Below, piece after piece: positions 9,607 to 18,271 of a DNA stretch of 64,000 nt (position 1 is its first letter; every line of letters begins with the position of its first letter). The DNA is from Deltaproteobacteria bacterium (lineage in GTDB: Bacteria > Desulfobacterota > Desulfuromonadia > Geobacterales > Pseudopelobacteraceae), in the NCBI GenBank assembly GCA_021781535.1, contig JAJXWO010000004.1:1-64000 (forward strand). Reading direction: 5' to 3'. The notes under the pieces were generated by a model. That model made no database searches, had not been told where the DNA came from, and was given only the letters and a program-made list of their open reading frames with translations. A program made the position numbers and the translations under genes.

Positions 9607-9989
9607 CACAGATTTCCCACCCCGAGGGTCAGTTGCACGGAGAGGAGCAGGTCCGCACCGCTGAAAACAGTCCCTTCTATCATGTGCAAACGCCCGAATG
9701 ATTTTATCACCCTGGCAGAGACGGTCAGCACCACCCCGACAGCCGGCGAGCCGGAAAATTCGGCATGATCGATTGAGGCCATAAAACCTCCCTCACCTTC
9801 CTCCTGCGCAACAACAATACCAGCCAGCTGGGCAACTGACTCAATCATGAGGATCTGGGAGAAACCGCAGGCAGCACCCACCCCTCTCCGGGCAATTCCC
9901 CGTACTCCCTGTTCCAGCTCGACAACCCGGTCAAGGAGCAGAAAGGGGTAGCGGTGGGGCAGATAGTGAGCCGGGTCGGGATTAAACAG
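9606..9989 (-). CDS. FabZ-type 3-hydroxyacyl-ACP dehydratase, probable CTG start
   Basis: A hotdog-fold dehydratase that would remove water from a 3-hydroxyacyl-ACP. The FabZ signature YLPHRYPFLLLDRV carries the catalytic His, and the opposing helix SQILMIESVAQLAG carries the Glu. The usual loop with GHFPG between them is missing, so the active-site region is shorter than in housekeeping FabZ. No ATG, GTG or TTG precedes the signature in frame. CTG at 9989 is preceded by GGGAGG at a 5-base gap and is the best start, giving 127 residues; the next possible start (GTG) would cut off the catalytic His. It overlaps the upstream ketosynthase gene by 8 bases. Confidence 0.8.
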   Translation of the reverse strand: MFNPDPAHYLPHRYPFLLLDRVVELEQGVRGIARRGVGAACGFSQILMIESVAQLAGIVVAQEEGEGGFMASIDHAEFSGSPAVGVVLTVSARVIKSFGRLHMIEGTVFSGADLLLSVQLTLGVGNL

Positions 9990-11025
9990 GGGCGCCTCCC
10001 TTAAAGCGGATGGCGTAGTACGGGCCGTCAGGTGAGGCAGCCACGTGCAGACCGGCCTGCTCCGATTGCAGCGAGGCGAGCAGTACCGCCATGGCGGTGC
10101 CCCCCATGGCCAGCGAACGGCCGACGGTCTGCCCGATGTCGGTCACGGAACGGGAGGAAACCCGCTCCAGCAGGGCCGGCATATCAGCTGCCGTTCCGGA
10201 GAGCGAAACGTGTGAACAGGAATCTGCAGGTCCGGCAAGCCGGTCGAGGCCGTCACTTTCATGTCCGGCCGCAAGCATGCCGATGGTCGTGATGGCTTCG
10301 ACAGCCGCTTTTACCGCAGCGCCACGCCGGGCGGCATGGGCCGCTCTCTCCAGGACAATGATGCCGCACCCTTCTCCGAAAGGCGCGGAAGCGGGCGTCA
10401 TCTGCCCCATGACATCAAAACCCTTGATTATGAGTGGGATGAGCTCATCCGCTCCTCCGGCCAGCATAATATCGGCACGCCCCTCTTCGATAAAACGGCA
10501 TGCCATCATGAACGCGGACTCTGCCGAGCAGAAGCGCTGGACCAGCGTAACGTTGGGCCCCTTGAAGCCATGCTCGATGGAAGCATTGCTGGCAGGGGAA
10601 TTGGGGACGGTGTTGGGAAATATCATCGGGATCAATCCCTCGACACCGCCCGTAAAGTACCCGGTCAGGAATTCCGCGGAATTTGATACTCCGCAAAAGC
10701 CGCTGCCGAGCGCAATCCCGACCCGTTCCGGAGGAAGCTGTTTCAGGTCGATGCCGGCATCTTTCAAGGCCAGGCCGGCCACCGCAACCGCAAACTGGCT
10801 GCAGCGGTCCATCTTGCGTGCCTTCATGGGCGGCATGAAGTCGGACGCCTTGAATCCGTCCACTTTTCCCCAGCGCAAGCCGTCCCTGCCGAGCACATCG
10901 CCGGGAATGGGCGCAAGTGCGCCGCATCCCGTACGCAGAAGATCCTGAATGGCGGCGATCCCTATTCCGGCAGCGGTGACGGCGGAGTAACCGGTAACGA
11001 CGATTCCTGAAATCGGACTATTCAT
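9982..11025 (-). CDS. Ketosynthase-like protein, chain-length-factor type
   Basis: A 347-residue thiolase-fold protein clearly related to FabF but degenerate. C166 (RFCSAESAF) stands at the nucleophile position. The HGTGT histidine motif is absent and the second histidine motif reads GRSLAMGG instead of GHxxGAxG. Without both histidines it should not condense malonyl units alone. It is translationally coupled (ATGA overlap) to the intact ketosynthase upstream, matching the KS/CLF heterodimers of aryl-polyene and type II polyketide systems. I infer that it is the partner subunit shaping chain length. Confidence 0.83.
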   Translation of the reverse strand: MNSPISGIVVTGYSAVTAAGIGIAAIQDLLRTGCGALAPIPGDVLGRDGLRWGKVDGFKASDFMPPMKARKMDRCSQFAVAVAGLALKDAGIDLKQLPPERVGIALGSGFCGVSNSAEFLTGYFTGGVEGLIPMIFPNTVPNSPASNASIEHGFKGPNVTLVQRFCSAESAFMMACRFIEEGRADIMLAGGADELIPLIIKGFDVMGQMTPASAPFGEGCGIIVLERAAHAARRGAAVKAAVEAITTIGMLAAGHESDGLDRLAGPADSCSHVSLSGTAADMPALLERVSSRSVTDIGQTVGRSLAMGGTAMAVLLASLQSEQAGLHVAASPDGPYYAIRFKGGAPV

Positions 11026-12227
11026 AGTGACAGCACCAGAGAAGTGATATTTCCGCCAAAAGCAAAGGAGTTGGACATGGCAATGGTACTATCGGTCGGC
11101 ACGCTGCCGGCATGGCAATACTCCAGGTCGCACTCCGGGTCCGGGCCGCGGTAATTGAGCGTCTGGGGAATTATTTTCTTATTGAGTGCGATAATGGTTG
11201 CAACGGTTTCGATAGCTCCTGCCGCCCCCAGACAGTGTCCGGTCATTCCTTTGGTAGAAATGAGAGGGACCCGGGGAGCACGCTCACCAAAGACCAGTTT
11301 CATCGCATTCGACTCGACCACATCATTGAGCGGAGTTCCGGTGCCGTGAGCGTTAACCCAGCCGACCTGCGACGCGTCAACAGCGGCCCGCTCAAGAGCC
11401 TGGAGCATGACACCCGCCGCAGCCGTACCACCCGGTTCAGGTGCCGTCATGTGGTATGCTTCGCCCGCCAGGGCATAGCCGAGTACAGCGCCGTACATCC
11501 GGGCGCCGCGAGCCCGGGCATCTTCCTCACGCTCCAGCACAACAAAGGCCGCTCCCTCACCAAGGGAAATGCCCTGGCGACCAAGACTGAAAGGAGCACA
11601 GGGCTGGGGGTCGACCACCCGCAGTGAATTGAATCCTGCAAAGGTCAACATCGAAAGCGTATCTGCGCCGCCTGCCACCATGAGCTTCTGACGACCGCAG
11701 GCCACCAGGTCGGCCGCCCACCCGATGGCGGTTGCGGAAGAGGAACAGGCGGTCGTCACCGTCCCCTGATAGCCGCACAGATTATAGGTCCGGGCGATAT
11801 CCGTCGAGGTCTGGTCCGGCAGAATGCCGCGGAGCAGCGAGGGGCGCTCCTCCCTTCCCTCGAGAAGGGCTTTCAACCAGATTTCCCCCTGGAACATGCC
11901 GGCGGCGCCCCCCCCCATGGAGACCCCCATGTCATACGGGGAATAGCGGTCGGCGCCACCACTGTCCCGGAGCGCCTGGCCGGCGGCAATGACGCCAAAC
12001 TGATCGGAACGGGACAGTTTGCGGGCTGAACGTGAATCGAAATAGTCGTGCGGATCATACCCTGTGATCTGCGCCCCTATTTTGGCCGGAAAGGGGGAGA
12101 CATCAAACAGGTCCACCGGCTGAATGCCGCTTCTTCCTGCGCAGAGCGCATCGGTAAATTCCGTTACGCTTTTTCCGACGCTGCAGAATACTCCCAAACC
12201 GGTAATAACGACACGGTGCCTGGTCAT
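11022..12227 (-). CDS. Beta-ketoacyl-ACP synthase, FabF-type, catalytically complete
   Basis: A 401-residue condensing enzyme with the full Cys-His-His set: C161 in TTACSSSATA, H294 in NAHGTGTPLND and H331 in TKGMTGHCLGAAG, with K326 just before. It would extend an acyl-ACP by two carbons using malonyl-ACP. Its stop and start overlap the chain-length-factor gene and the reductase gene by 4 bases each (ATGA), so the three products are made in step. Linkage to the operon's own ACP and acyltransferase suggests a dedicated pathway rather than primary fatty-acid synthesis. Confidence 0.92.
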   Translation of the reverse strand: MTRHRVVITGLGVFCSVGKSVTEFTDALCAGRSGIQPVDLFDVSPFPAKIGAQITGYDPHDYFDSRSARKLSRSDQFGVIAAGQALRDSGGADRYSPYDMGVSMGGGAAGMFQGEIWLKALLEGREERPSLLRGILPDQTSTDIARTYNLCGYQGTVTTACSSSATAIGWAADLVACGRQKLMVAGGADTLSMLTFAGFNSLRVVDPQPCAPFSLGRQGISLGEGAAFVVLEREEDARARGARMYGAVLGYALAGEAYHMTAPEPGGTAAAGVMLQALERAAVDASQVGWVNAHGTGTPLNDVVESNAMKLVFGERAPRVPLISTKGMTGHCLGAAGAIETVATIIALNKKIIPQTLNYRGPDPECDLEYCHAGSVPTDSTIAMSNSFAFGGNITSLVLSL

Positions 12228-12964
12228 ACGGTACCACCATCAACAATGATCGATTGGCCGGTTATATACGAAGCCCGTTCCGACGCAAGGAACAGGACTG
12301 CGGCAGCAACCTCTTCAGGCGCACCGATCCTCCCGAGGGATGACCTGCGGACAATCTGTTCCACCACATCCTGCTTCAAGGAAGCGGTCATCTCCGTTGC
12401 AATAATCCCGGCCGCAACCGCGTTGACACGTATCCCCATCGGTCCGGCCTCTCGCGCCAGCGATTTTGTAAAACTGATCGCGGCCCCCTTGGAAGCTGCA
12501 TAGTTGCTCTGCCCCTGGGTGCCGATCACCCCGGAGATTGAAGAGATGTTGACAATACTGCCGCTGCGCCGCCCCATCATCTTGCGCAGACCCCACTTGC
12601 AGCAGTGGAAAAGCGGGTTGATATTTGAGCGGATGACCGCGTCCCAATCATCCTCCGACATCATGGCCAGATAGCAGTCCCTGATAATACCGGCATTGTT
12701 CACCAGTACATCAATATGTCCGGACGCAGCAGCAGCTGCGTCGATCAGTCGGGTCGCTCCCTCTGAGGTTGACACGTCGGCCTTGAGCGGTGTAATCGAC
12801 CCCGCCAGGCCCTCGGCCTCTTCGGTCAAAGCCCGGGCAGCTTCGTCGTTACTCAGATAGGCGGCAAAAACCGTGGCGCCTTCACGGGCAAAAGCCAGGG
12901 AGATGGCCCGGCCGATACCCCTGGTCCCGCCGGTAACAACAACAATTGAATCTTTGAACTCCAT
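12224..12964 (-). CDS. 3-oxoacyl-ACP reductase (FabG-type SDR)
   Basis: A short-chain dehydrogenase of 246 residues with the NADP-binding motif TGGTRGIG, the NNAG motif, and the catalytic Ser, YAASK Tyr and Lys. The C-terminal strings SYITGQSIIVDGG are as in FabG. It reduces the 3-keto group made by the neighbouring ketosynthase. GTG at 12970 is an alternative start; ATG at 12964 is preferred. A strong sigma-70-like promoter lies directly upstream, so this is the first gene of an internal transcription unit. Confidence 0.9.
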   Translation of the reverse strand: MEFKDSIVVVTGGTRGIGRAISLAFAREGATVFAAYLSNDEAARALTEEAEGLAGSITPLKADVSTSEGATRLIDAAAAASGHIDVLVNNAGIIRDCYLAMMSEDDWDAVIRSNINPLFHCCKWGLRKMMGRRSGSIVNISSISGVIGTQGQSNYAASKGAAISFTKSLAREAGPMGIRVNAVAAGIIATEMTASLKQDVVEQIVRRSSLGRIGAPEEVAAAVLFLASERASYITGQSIIVDGGTV

Positions 12965-12994
12965 AACCACCCCAATGAACTAATTTACTGCATC

Positions 12995-13023
12995 AGTATA
13001 CCGGTCGCACCGAAAAATGTCCA
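12995..13023 (-). promoter_or_regulatory. Sigma-70-type promoter upstream of fabG-like gene
   Basis: Read on the minus strand: TGGACA, exactly 17 bases, TATACT. It lies in the only sizeable gap (111 bases) inside the right part of the operon and would give a leader of about 25 bases before the reductase. It lets the fabG-to-exporter half be transcribed independently of the upstream radical SAM genes. Confidence 0.7.
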
Positions 13024-13075
13024 GCGTGCGGCAACTGCCGGGTCAGCAGGCGTCTGCATCGCCGGTCCGAAGAGA

Positions 13076-14458
13076 TCAGCTGAGCGGTCGGTGGTGACTT
13101 CGCCCGAGACCCTTGATCATCTTCCAGAGCGGTCCCTTGACCTTGAACATGCGGATTGCGTCCAGCATGGCGGAACTGGCGTTGATCTCCAGACCGGGCG
13201 CAATCCAGTTCCTGCGCTTCATCGCTTCGGAGGTGATCAGGTCGGCAAAACCATCCCGTATCAGCGGAGAAATATAGAAAACGGGTTCCAGGAGCGAGGT
13301 GGATTCCTGTATGAGCCCCTCGTCAATAGCGGTGCGATACAGAGCGGTATGCGGGTAGATGCGGATACCGGTCATGGCGATGACTGCCGTCGGCTTCACC
13401 TCATCCATCAGGTCGAACGTTTCCAAAATGGTGGCGCGAGTCTCACCGGGACCGCCGAAGAGCATATAGTGGGCAAAATCAAGGCCCAGTTCGGTGCAGA
13501 GGTGTGAAGCCTTGCGCAAGTCCTCGACGCTAAAGGATTTGCGCATGTTTTTAAGCATCAGCGGTGACCCGGAATCGCTGCCGAACTCCACGGCATCGCA
13601 CCCTGCCGCCAGCATGTCATCCATCAGCTCCGCTGTTATGAAGTCCGGGTTGATAAAGGCCGACCAGTTTACCGGCAGCTTCGCCATCGTCATTGCACGG
13701 CACAGTTGTGAGGCAAAATCAGGCGGATAATTGAAGATGTCGTCAACAAAGTACAGATAGGAAACGCCAAAATCGTCCACCAGCGCCCGGATCTCGGCAA
13801 TGATCTCCGCAATCGGGCGCAGACGCATGCTTCGCCCCTCCAGCAGAGGGTAGGTGCAGTAAATGCAACCGAACGGGCAGCCGCGCTTGGTCTGGACATT
13901 GGCCATCCCCCCTTCACGGTAATACCGGGCCACGTCAAAAAGGGTACGATCGGGAGTGCCAAAGCTCTCCACCGGGAGCGGCGGAATAAAACCGGGCCTG
14001 CCGGACACGACAACCCCCGGCAGCAGTGAGGGATCCCCGCCCGTCTCAAGACAGTCCAGCAGCCGGGGGAGTACGTGCTCTCCCTCACCGGCGACGCCGT
14101 AATCGGCGCCGACCGCGGCGAGGACCTCCACCGGCATCAACGAAAAACCGGAGCCGCCGATAATGGCCACGGCCCGGCCGTGTACCAGGGTCACGATATC
14201 CCGCACCCCGTCAAGGTAGCTGCGCGTGCCCGGCCAGGTGACGTTGTCCAGGTTGCGCAGGGAAATGACAACGGCATCGGGTTGCTGTTCGGCAAGGGCG
14301 GCGGAAATAGCCTGGGGAGGATCGGATTCGAAACAGAGGTCAAGTACGGTCATACCATGCCCGGCAGCAGCCAGCGGCCCGGCCAGGCAGGCCAGCCCGA
14401 TCGGGAAAACCGGATAGGGGTCGCGCTCACGATTGGCAGAAATCAGCAGCAGCTTCAT
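13076..14458 (-). CDS. B12-binding radical SAM protein (number 1 of 5)
   Basis: A 460-residue protein. An N-terminal Rossmann-like cobalamin-binding domain (about 1-140: MKLLLISANR, then IIGGSGFSLMP and GEGEHVLP) is followed by a radical SAM barrel with the 4Fe-4S cluster motif C194-x3-C198-x2-C201 (RGCPFGCIYC). The DxHxxG cobalamin axial-ligand motif is not present. The ATG at 14458 overlaps the thioesterase stop (ATGA), so the longer upstream frame is rejected. Such enzymes do C-methylation, ring formation or other radical chemistry at unactivated carbons. Here the substrate is presumably an acyl chain, but the reaction is unknown. Confidence 0.85.
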   Translation of the reverse strand: MKLLLISANRERDPYPVFPIGLACLAGPLAAAGHGMTVLDLCFESDPPQAISAALAEQQPDAVVISLRNLDNVTWPGTRSYLDGVRDIVTLVHGRAVAIIGGSGFSLMPVEVLAAVGADYGVAGEGEHVLPRLLDCLETGGDPSLLPGVVVSGRPGFIPPLPVESFGTPDRTLFDVARYYREGGMANVQTKRGCPFGCIYCTYPLLEGRSMRLRPIAEIIAEIRALVDDFGVSYLYFVDDIFNYPPDFASQLCRAMTMAKLPVNWSAFINPDFITAELMDDMLAAGCDAVEFGSDSGSPLMLKNMRKSFSVEDLRKASHLCTELGLDFAHYMLFGGPGETRATILETFDLMDEVKPTAVIAMTGIRIYPHTALYRTAIDEGLIQESTSLLEPVFYISPLIRDGFADLITSEAMKRRNWIAPGLEINASSAMLDAIRMFKVKGPLWKMIKGLGRSHHRPLS

Positions 14459-14877
14459 GGCACCTCCAGCCACGCCAACAGACGGCTGACCCGTTCGGCA
14501 ATCACCGGCGGTAACTGGAACTGGAGCACGCCATCCAGGTCTGTCAATGCGTGGGTAGTCACGCCCGTGGCACATTTTGTGCCGTCCGGGCCGATAATGG
14601 TCGTGTGGAATTCCAGCGTGGCGGTGTGGGTACGCCGCATGGTGGTTTGAATCGTCAGCACCTCGTTAAAACGGGCCGGACGCAGATACTTCAACTCGAG
14701 GGCGACAACGGGCCCCAAGAAACCATCGGCAACCAACTGGATGGCATCCAGACCAAACTGCCCTGCCAGGGCATTGCGGCCGATCTCCATCCAGGAGACA
14801 TAATGGCCGTGCCACGCCACCCGGTAGGCATCGATTTCGTTGAAACGGACGGTTATGCTGGTTTCGTGATTTTTCAT
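14455..14877 (-). CDS. Hotdog-fold acyl thioesterase (4HBT/YbgC type)
   Basis: A 140-residue single-domain hotdog protein. The 4-hydroxybenzoyl-CoA thioesterase signature is recognisable as RFNEIDAYRVAWHGHYVSW with D16 and H23, followed by LKYLRPARFNEVLTI. It would release an acyl group from ACP or CoA. It overlaps the genes on both sides by 4 bases. A second, more canonical YbgC lies near 52.7 kb, so this copy is likely specialised for the lipid cluster. A binding role without catalysis is also possible. Confidence 0.84.
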   Translation of the reverse strand: MKNHETSITVRFNEIDAYRVAWHGHYVSWMEIGRNALAGQFGLDAIQLVADGFLGPVVALELKYLRPARFNEVLTIQTTMRRTHTATLEFHTTIIGPDGTKCATGVTTHALTDLDGVLQFQLPPVIAERVSRLLAWLEVP

Positions 14878-15710
14878 GTCTCGCTATCAATCCAGCGGTT
14901 GAATTTGGCGAGCGCCGAGCCGACTCCCACCTCGTGAAACCGGGTCACTTCCCGGGAACGAAGCGCGCGGTAGGTTGTTTCCCAATACACCGGCCGGCAG
15001 AGTTCCTCCACCAGAAACGCCGGGATAGACGCGGCTGTCAGCGGCGTCTGACCGATGTGTTCTACCAGCGGGATCCGTGGTTCGGCAAAGCGGTACTCCG
15101 ACACAATCCGTTGCAGCTCTCCGGTGATCGCTTCTATCAGCGGCGTGTGGAGCGGGGCGTCACAGGGGAAAATGCTTACCGAGAAAGCGCCGGAAGCCGT
15201 GGCCTCAACCAGTGCAGCAGCCACTTTTTCTCGTTCGCCGGCCAGCAGGAAATGGCGCGAAGTGTTGTAGTTGGCGATATAAATGTCGTGGTTGGCCGCT
15301 ATCACCGCCAGCGGCCCAAGTGGCAGTCCAATGACACATCCGAGCGCATACGCCCTCCGCAGGCCCATACGTGCCATGGACACGCCGATACGGCACGTCA
15401 ACGCGAGAGCGGTCTCACTGTCGATCGAGCCGGATGCCGCCAGGGCAGGGTAGATCCCCATGCTGTGCTCGGCAATCAGGTCCGGTCCGCCCCCCTGGCT
15501 CAGCAGCCGGCTGGTGCGATACAGGCTGGTACAGGCGCCGTATAACTGGAGCCGCACACTCGCGTTGAGGTCTGAAGAGGACGTGCCGAATTCAACGGGA
15601 TTGAAGCCGGTCGTTTCCTGGCAGAGCAGGGAGATTTTCTGAAATTCAGGATCACTGCAGTGCGTATCGGTAAAGGCTATCGGCTGGCCGGGATACATCC
15701 AGCAGATCAT
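14874..15710 (-). CDS. FabD-like acyl/malonyl transferase
   Basis: A 278-residue acyltransferase of the malonyl-CoA:ACP transacylase fold. The nucleophile elbow reads AEHSMGIY with S83 in place of the usual GHSLGE. The catalytic His is H188 (CDAPLHTPLI), and NYNTSRHFLLAGER matches the FabD NFNSPGQVVIAG strand. The first Gly and the final Glu of the elbow are changed, and the malonate-binding Arg region is not obvious, so the acyl preference may differ from malonyl. Embedded in the operon with 4-base overlaps, it probably loads the dedicated ACP. Confidence 0.8.
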   Translation of the reverse strand: MICWMYPGQPIAFTDTHCSDPEFQKISLLCQETTGFNPVEFGTSSSDLNASVRLQLYGACTSLYRTSRLLSQGGGPDLIAEHSMGIYPALAASGSIDSETALALTCRIGVSMARMGLRRAYALGCVIGLPLGPLAVIAANHDIYIANYNTSRHFLLAGEREKVAAALVEATASGAFSVSIFPCDAPLHTPLIEAITGELQRIVSEYRFAEPRIPLVEHIGQTPLTAASIPAFLVEELCRPVYWETTYRALRSREVTRFHEVGVGSALAKFNRWIDSET

Positions 15711-16993
15711 GCTTCGCTCCTCTTCCGCCGGATGGCGGCACGGAAGCCGAGATTCATCGGCCCAAAAACCTGTACCGAGCGGTGCAGTTTAAAAAGCCGG
15801 CGATACATGGAAGGGAATGAATAAAATGAACGGTTAAGCCAGTCGTACCCTTCCTGAAGCTGCTGAATTGTCATCCCCTTCGGCTGGAAGTTGATATGCT
15901 CCATGTCATAGTCGCTCCAGCTGCTGGGTATAATCCGCCCTTCCGCTTCCAGGCGGCGGCGGACAGCGGTGCCGGGGTAGGGGGTCAACAGCGGGAAAAT
16001 GGCCGCTTCGAGACGCGCATCCTCGCAGAAGCGGAGCAGTTTCGGGAAGATTTCGGGGGTCTCGCCGTCATAGCCGAGTACAAATGAGCCGAGAATGCCG
16101 ATGCCGTTGTCACGGAAAGCCTGGGCGTTTGCCATGAATGACTGGGCCCGGTTGGTGACCTTGCCCATGGCGGCCAGGGATTCCTGGTTGAGCGATTCGA
16201 AACCGACGAACATCCCGAGACAGCCGGACTCACCGGCGGCACGCATCAGTTCGGGGTCAGCGGCAAAATCGATCGGCGCATGGGAGAGCCACTTGAGCCC
16301 CATCCCCTTCATCCCCTGGAAGAGCGGCAGTGAATAGGTACGGTCCGCCACGATATTGTCATCGACGAAAAAAACAAAGGCGTTGTTTTTTTTCAAACCC
16401 TGCAACTCTGCCAGCACCTGCTCAACCGGGCGCTTCCGATATTTGCGCCCGTAAAAGGCGGTTACCGAACAGAATTCACAATCAAAGGGACAGCCGCGTG
16501 TGGTCTGGATGGTATTGGTAAGCAGATATTTCTTGCCGGTGAATATCTCGCGACGGGCAAACGGAATATCGGCCATGCTCATCATCGCATCCGGCTTGTA
16601 GGTACGCTGGAGGCTCCCACGGGAAAAATCAGCCAGAAGGTGGGGCCAGACAACGTCTCCTTCCCCCACCACCACCGCGTCAACGTTGGTAAGTGCCTCA
16701 TCCGGCAGATTGCTGGCGTGAAACCCCCCCATGACCACGGTCTTGCCGCGGCTTTTGAAACCGGCGGCGATCTCGTAGGCGCGTGGCGCCTGGGGGGTCA
16801 TGGCGGTCAGACCAATAAGGTCGGCATCGGTGTCGTAGTCGATCCGTTCAAAATTGTCATCGCACAATTCTACATCCCATTCCGGCGGGGTGACGGCGGC
16901 AATCGAAGCCAGGGAGAGAGAAGGAAACTTGAAGGCTAATTCCCCCCACAACCTCCCTTTGGGCCACCCGGGCGAGATGAGGAGCACTTTCAT
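15707..16993 (-). CDS. B12-binding radical SAM protein (number 2 of 5)
   Basis: A 428-residue protein. The cobalamin-binding-like domain spans about residues 1-125 (MKVLLISPGW, VVMGGFHASNLP, GEGDVVWP). The radical SAM cluster motif is C168-x3-C172-x2-C175 (RGCPFDCEFC), and LLTPYPGT lies in the C-terminal part. No DxHxxG axial-ligand motif is seen. It is the closest relative in the window of the protein at 23283-24707 (shared FPSLSL/LPSLSL, ATPPQW-like and TAMTxQAxRAYEIA strings), so the two are paralogues. Coupled by 4-base overlaps to the ACP and acyltransferase genes, which suggests an ACP-bound substrate. Confidence 0.86.
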   Translation of the reverse strand: MKVLLISPGWPKGRLWGELAFKFPSLSLASIAAVTPPEWDVELCDDNFERIDYDTDADLIGLTAMTPQAPRAYEIAAGFKSRGKTVVMGGFHASNLPDEALTNVDAVVVGEGDVVWPHLLADFSRGSLQRTYKPDAMMSMADIPFARREIFTGKKYLLTNTIQTTRGCPFDCEFCSVTAFYGRKYRKRPVEQVLAELQGLKKNNAFVFFVDDNIVADRTYSLPLFQGMKGMGLKWLSHAPIDFAADPELMRAAGESGCLGMFVGFESLNQESLAAMGKVTNRAQSFMANAQAFRDNGIGILGSFVLGYDGETPEIFPKLLRFCEDARLEAAIFPLLTPYPGTAVRRRLEAEGRIIPSSWSDYDMEHINFQPKGMTIQQLQEGYDWLNRSFYSFPSMYRRLFKLHRSVQVFGPMNLGFRAAIRRKRSEA

Positions 16994-17247
16994 TTACGGT
17001 GTTCCCCGATATATCCGGCCATGCTGCGTACCGAGGCAAAAACCGTTGAACCGGTGGCTGCGTCGGGGACGACCACCCCGAATTCCTTCTCCATGGCCAC
17101 TACCAGCTGGAGGGCATCGATGGAGTCAAGCCCCAGACCTTCGCCGAACAACGGGGCATCCGTCTCAATTTCATCGGGCGACATCCCCTCGATACGCAGG
17201 CTGTCAATGATCATCTGCTTAACCTTTTCAATTAACTCTTCACTCAT
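16990..17247 (-). CDS. Acyl carrier protein
   Basis: An acidic 85-residue four-helix carrier. The phosphopantetheine attachment site is S42 in LGLDSIDALQL (housekeeping ACPs have DSL). The length is normal for the family. It is translationally coupled to the downstream B12 radical SAM gene by an ATGA overlap. As the only ACP in the operon it should tether the growing chain for the ketosynthase, reductase and dehydratase encoded nearby. Loading needs a phosphopantetheinyl transferase, which is not in this window. Confidence 0.93.
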   Translation of the reverse strand: MSEELIEKVKQMIIDSLRIEGMSPDEIETDAPLFGEGLGLDSIDALQLVVAMEKEFGVVVPDAATGSTVFASVRSMAGYIGEHRK

Positions 17248-17303
17248 GCACTATCCTCTCTGCTGTTCAGAATTTTGAATTATGTACAACGGTAGTTACC
17301 TGT

Positions 17304-18212
17304 TCATGCGCCTTTTGTTTTGTCCGATTCGGAACCTTTGCCAAAAAAGTCATAAAAATTGTACCACTGGTCCGGATACGCACGTATGTATCTCTCAAAA
17401 ACAGCCACCAGCTTCTCCATGCCGGTGCGTATGGCGGTGCCGTGCTCCCCGCGGCCACCGCTGAAGCGGATCGGTTCTTCAAGAATGGTGGCATAGAGTC
17501 CATTTTTCTCCATCAGGACAAAAACCGGAATTACCGGCGCCCCGCTGGCCAGCGCCAGATAGGCGGCCCCCACCGGGATGTTGGCCGGACGGCCGAAGAA
17601 ATTCATCCGGATGGTATGGGATGAACCGTCCCTATCGCCGAGAATCGCCAGCACCTCGTTACGCCTCAGTGCATTGACCGCCTCGACAATGGCCAGCGGC
17701 GAGGCATCATTCCGGTCGACATAAATGAACCTGATGCCGCGTTCCCGCCTGACCGTTTCACGCAGTTCATTTACCTTTTCATCCGGCTCGCGAAAGGTCA
17801 GCATGTTGACCGTATATCCCATATCGGCCAGGCCCAGACCGCCCAGTTCCCAGTTGCCGAGATGGGGCGAGACGAGGATCGCGCCGTTACCGGCAGCCAA
17901 CGCCTGATCCAGCGTTTCGCTGCTGCTGCGCCGCCCGATCATCGCCTGGAGTTTTTCCCCCCTGAGCCGCATCAGCAGCATCACATCGCACCAGTTGTGG
18001 GCAAACATGCGAACGGTTGAAAATACCAGTCGTTCCACGTTATTTCTACCGGTGACAACCCGCAGGTTGGCACGCAGGTCCCGGCGCATATCAGCCAGCA
18101 GCAGATAAAACAGGCCGCCCCAGAAAAAAGTGAACGGCGGGAACAGCCACCGCGGCACCAGGATCGTGAATAGTTTGATAAAGAACAGGTTGAGGTTGTT
18201 GTAAAAGGTCAC
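17304..18212 (-). CDS. Lysophospholipid acyltransferase (LpxL/HtrB type)
   Basis: A 302-residue membrane-associated acyltransferase with a hydrophobic N terminus (about residues 10-40). The catalytic HX4E motif is H117...E122 in SPHLGNWELGG. A second conserved block is ILGDRDGSS, then FFGRPANIPVGAAYLA, as in lipid A late acyltransferases. It would move an acyl chain from ACP to a lipid acceptor on the inner leaflet. In aryl-polyene clusters a homologous enzyme attaches the polyene to a glycolipid, so the analogous anchoring role is inferred here. Confidence 0.88.
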   Translation of the reverse strand: MTFYNNLNLFFIKLFTILVPRWLFPPFTFFWGGLFYLLLADMRRDLRANLRVVTGRNNVERLVFSTVRMFAHNWCDVMLLMRLRGEKLQAMIGRRSSSETLDQALAAGNGAILVSPHLGNWELGGLGLADMGYTVNMLTFREPDEKVNELRETVRRERGIRFIYVDRNDASPLAIVEAVNALRRNEVLAILGDRDGSSHTIRMNFFGRPANIPVGAAYLALASGAPVIPVFVLMEKNGLYATILEEPIRFSGGRGEHGTAIRTGMEKLVAVFERYIRAYPDQWYNFYDFFGKGSESDKTKGA

Positions 18213-18271
18213 TGTTATAACTCATACCGGTGCGATAGTCGTGCGTGGGAAGACTCTCCGTTTATCATGGG

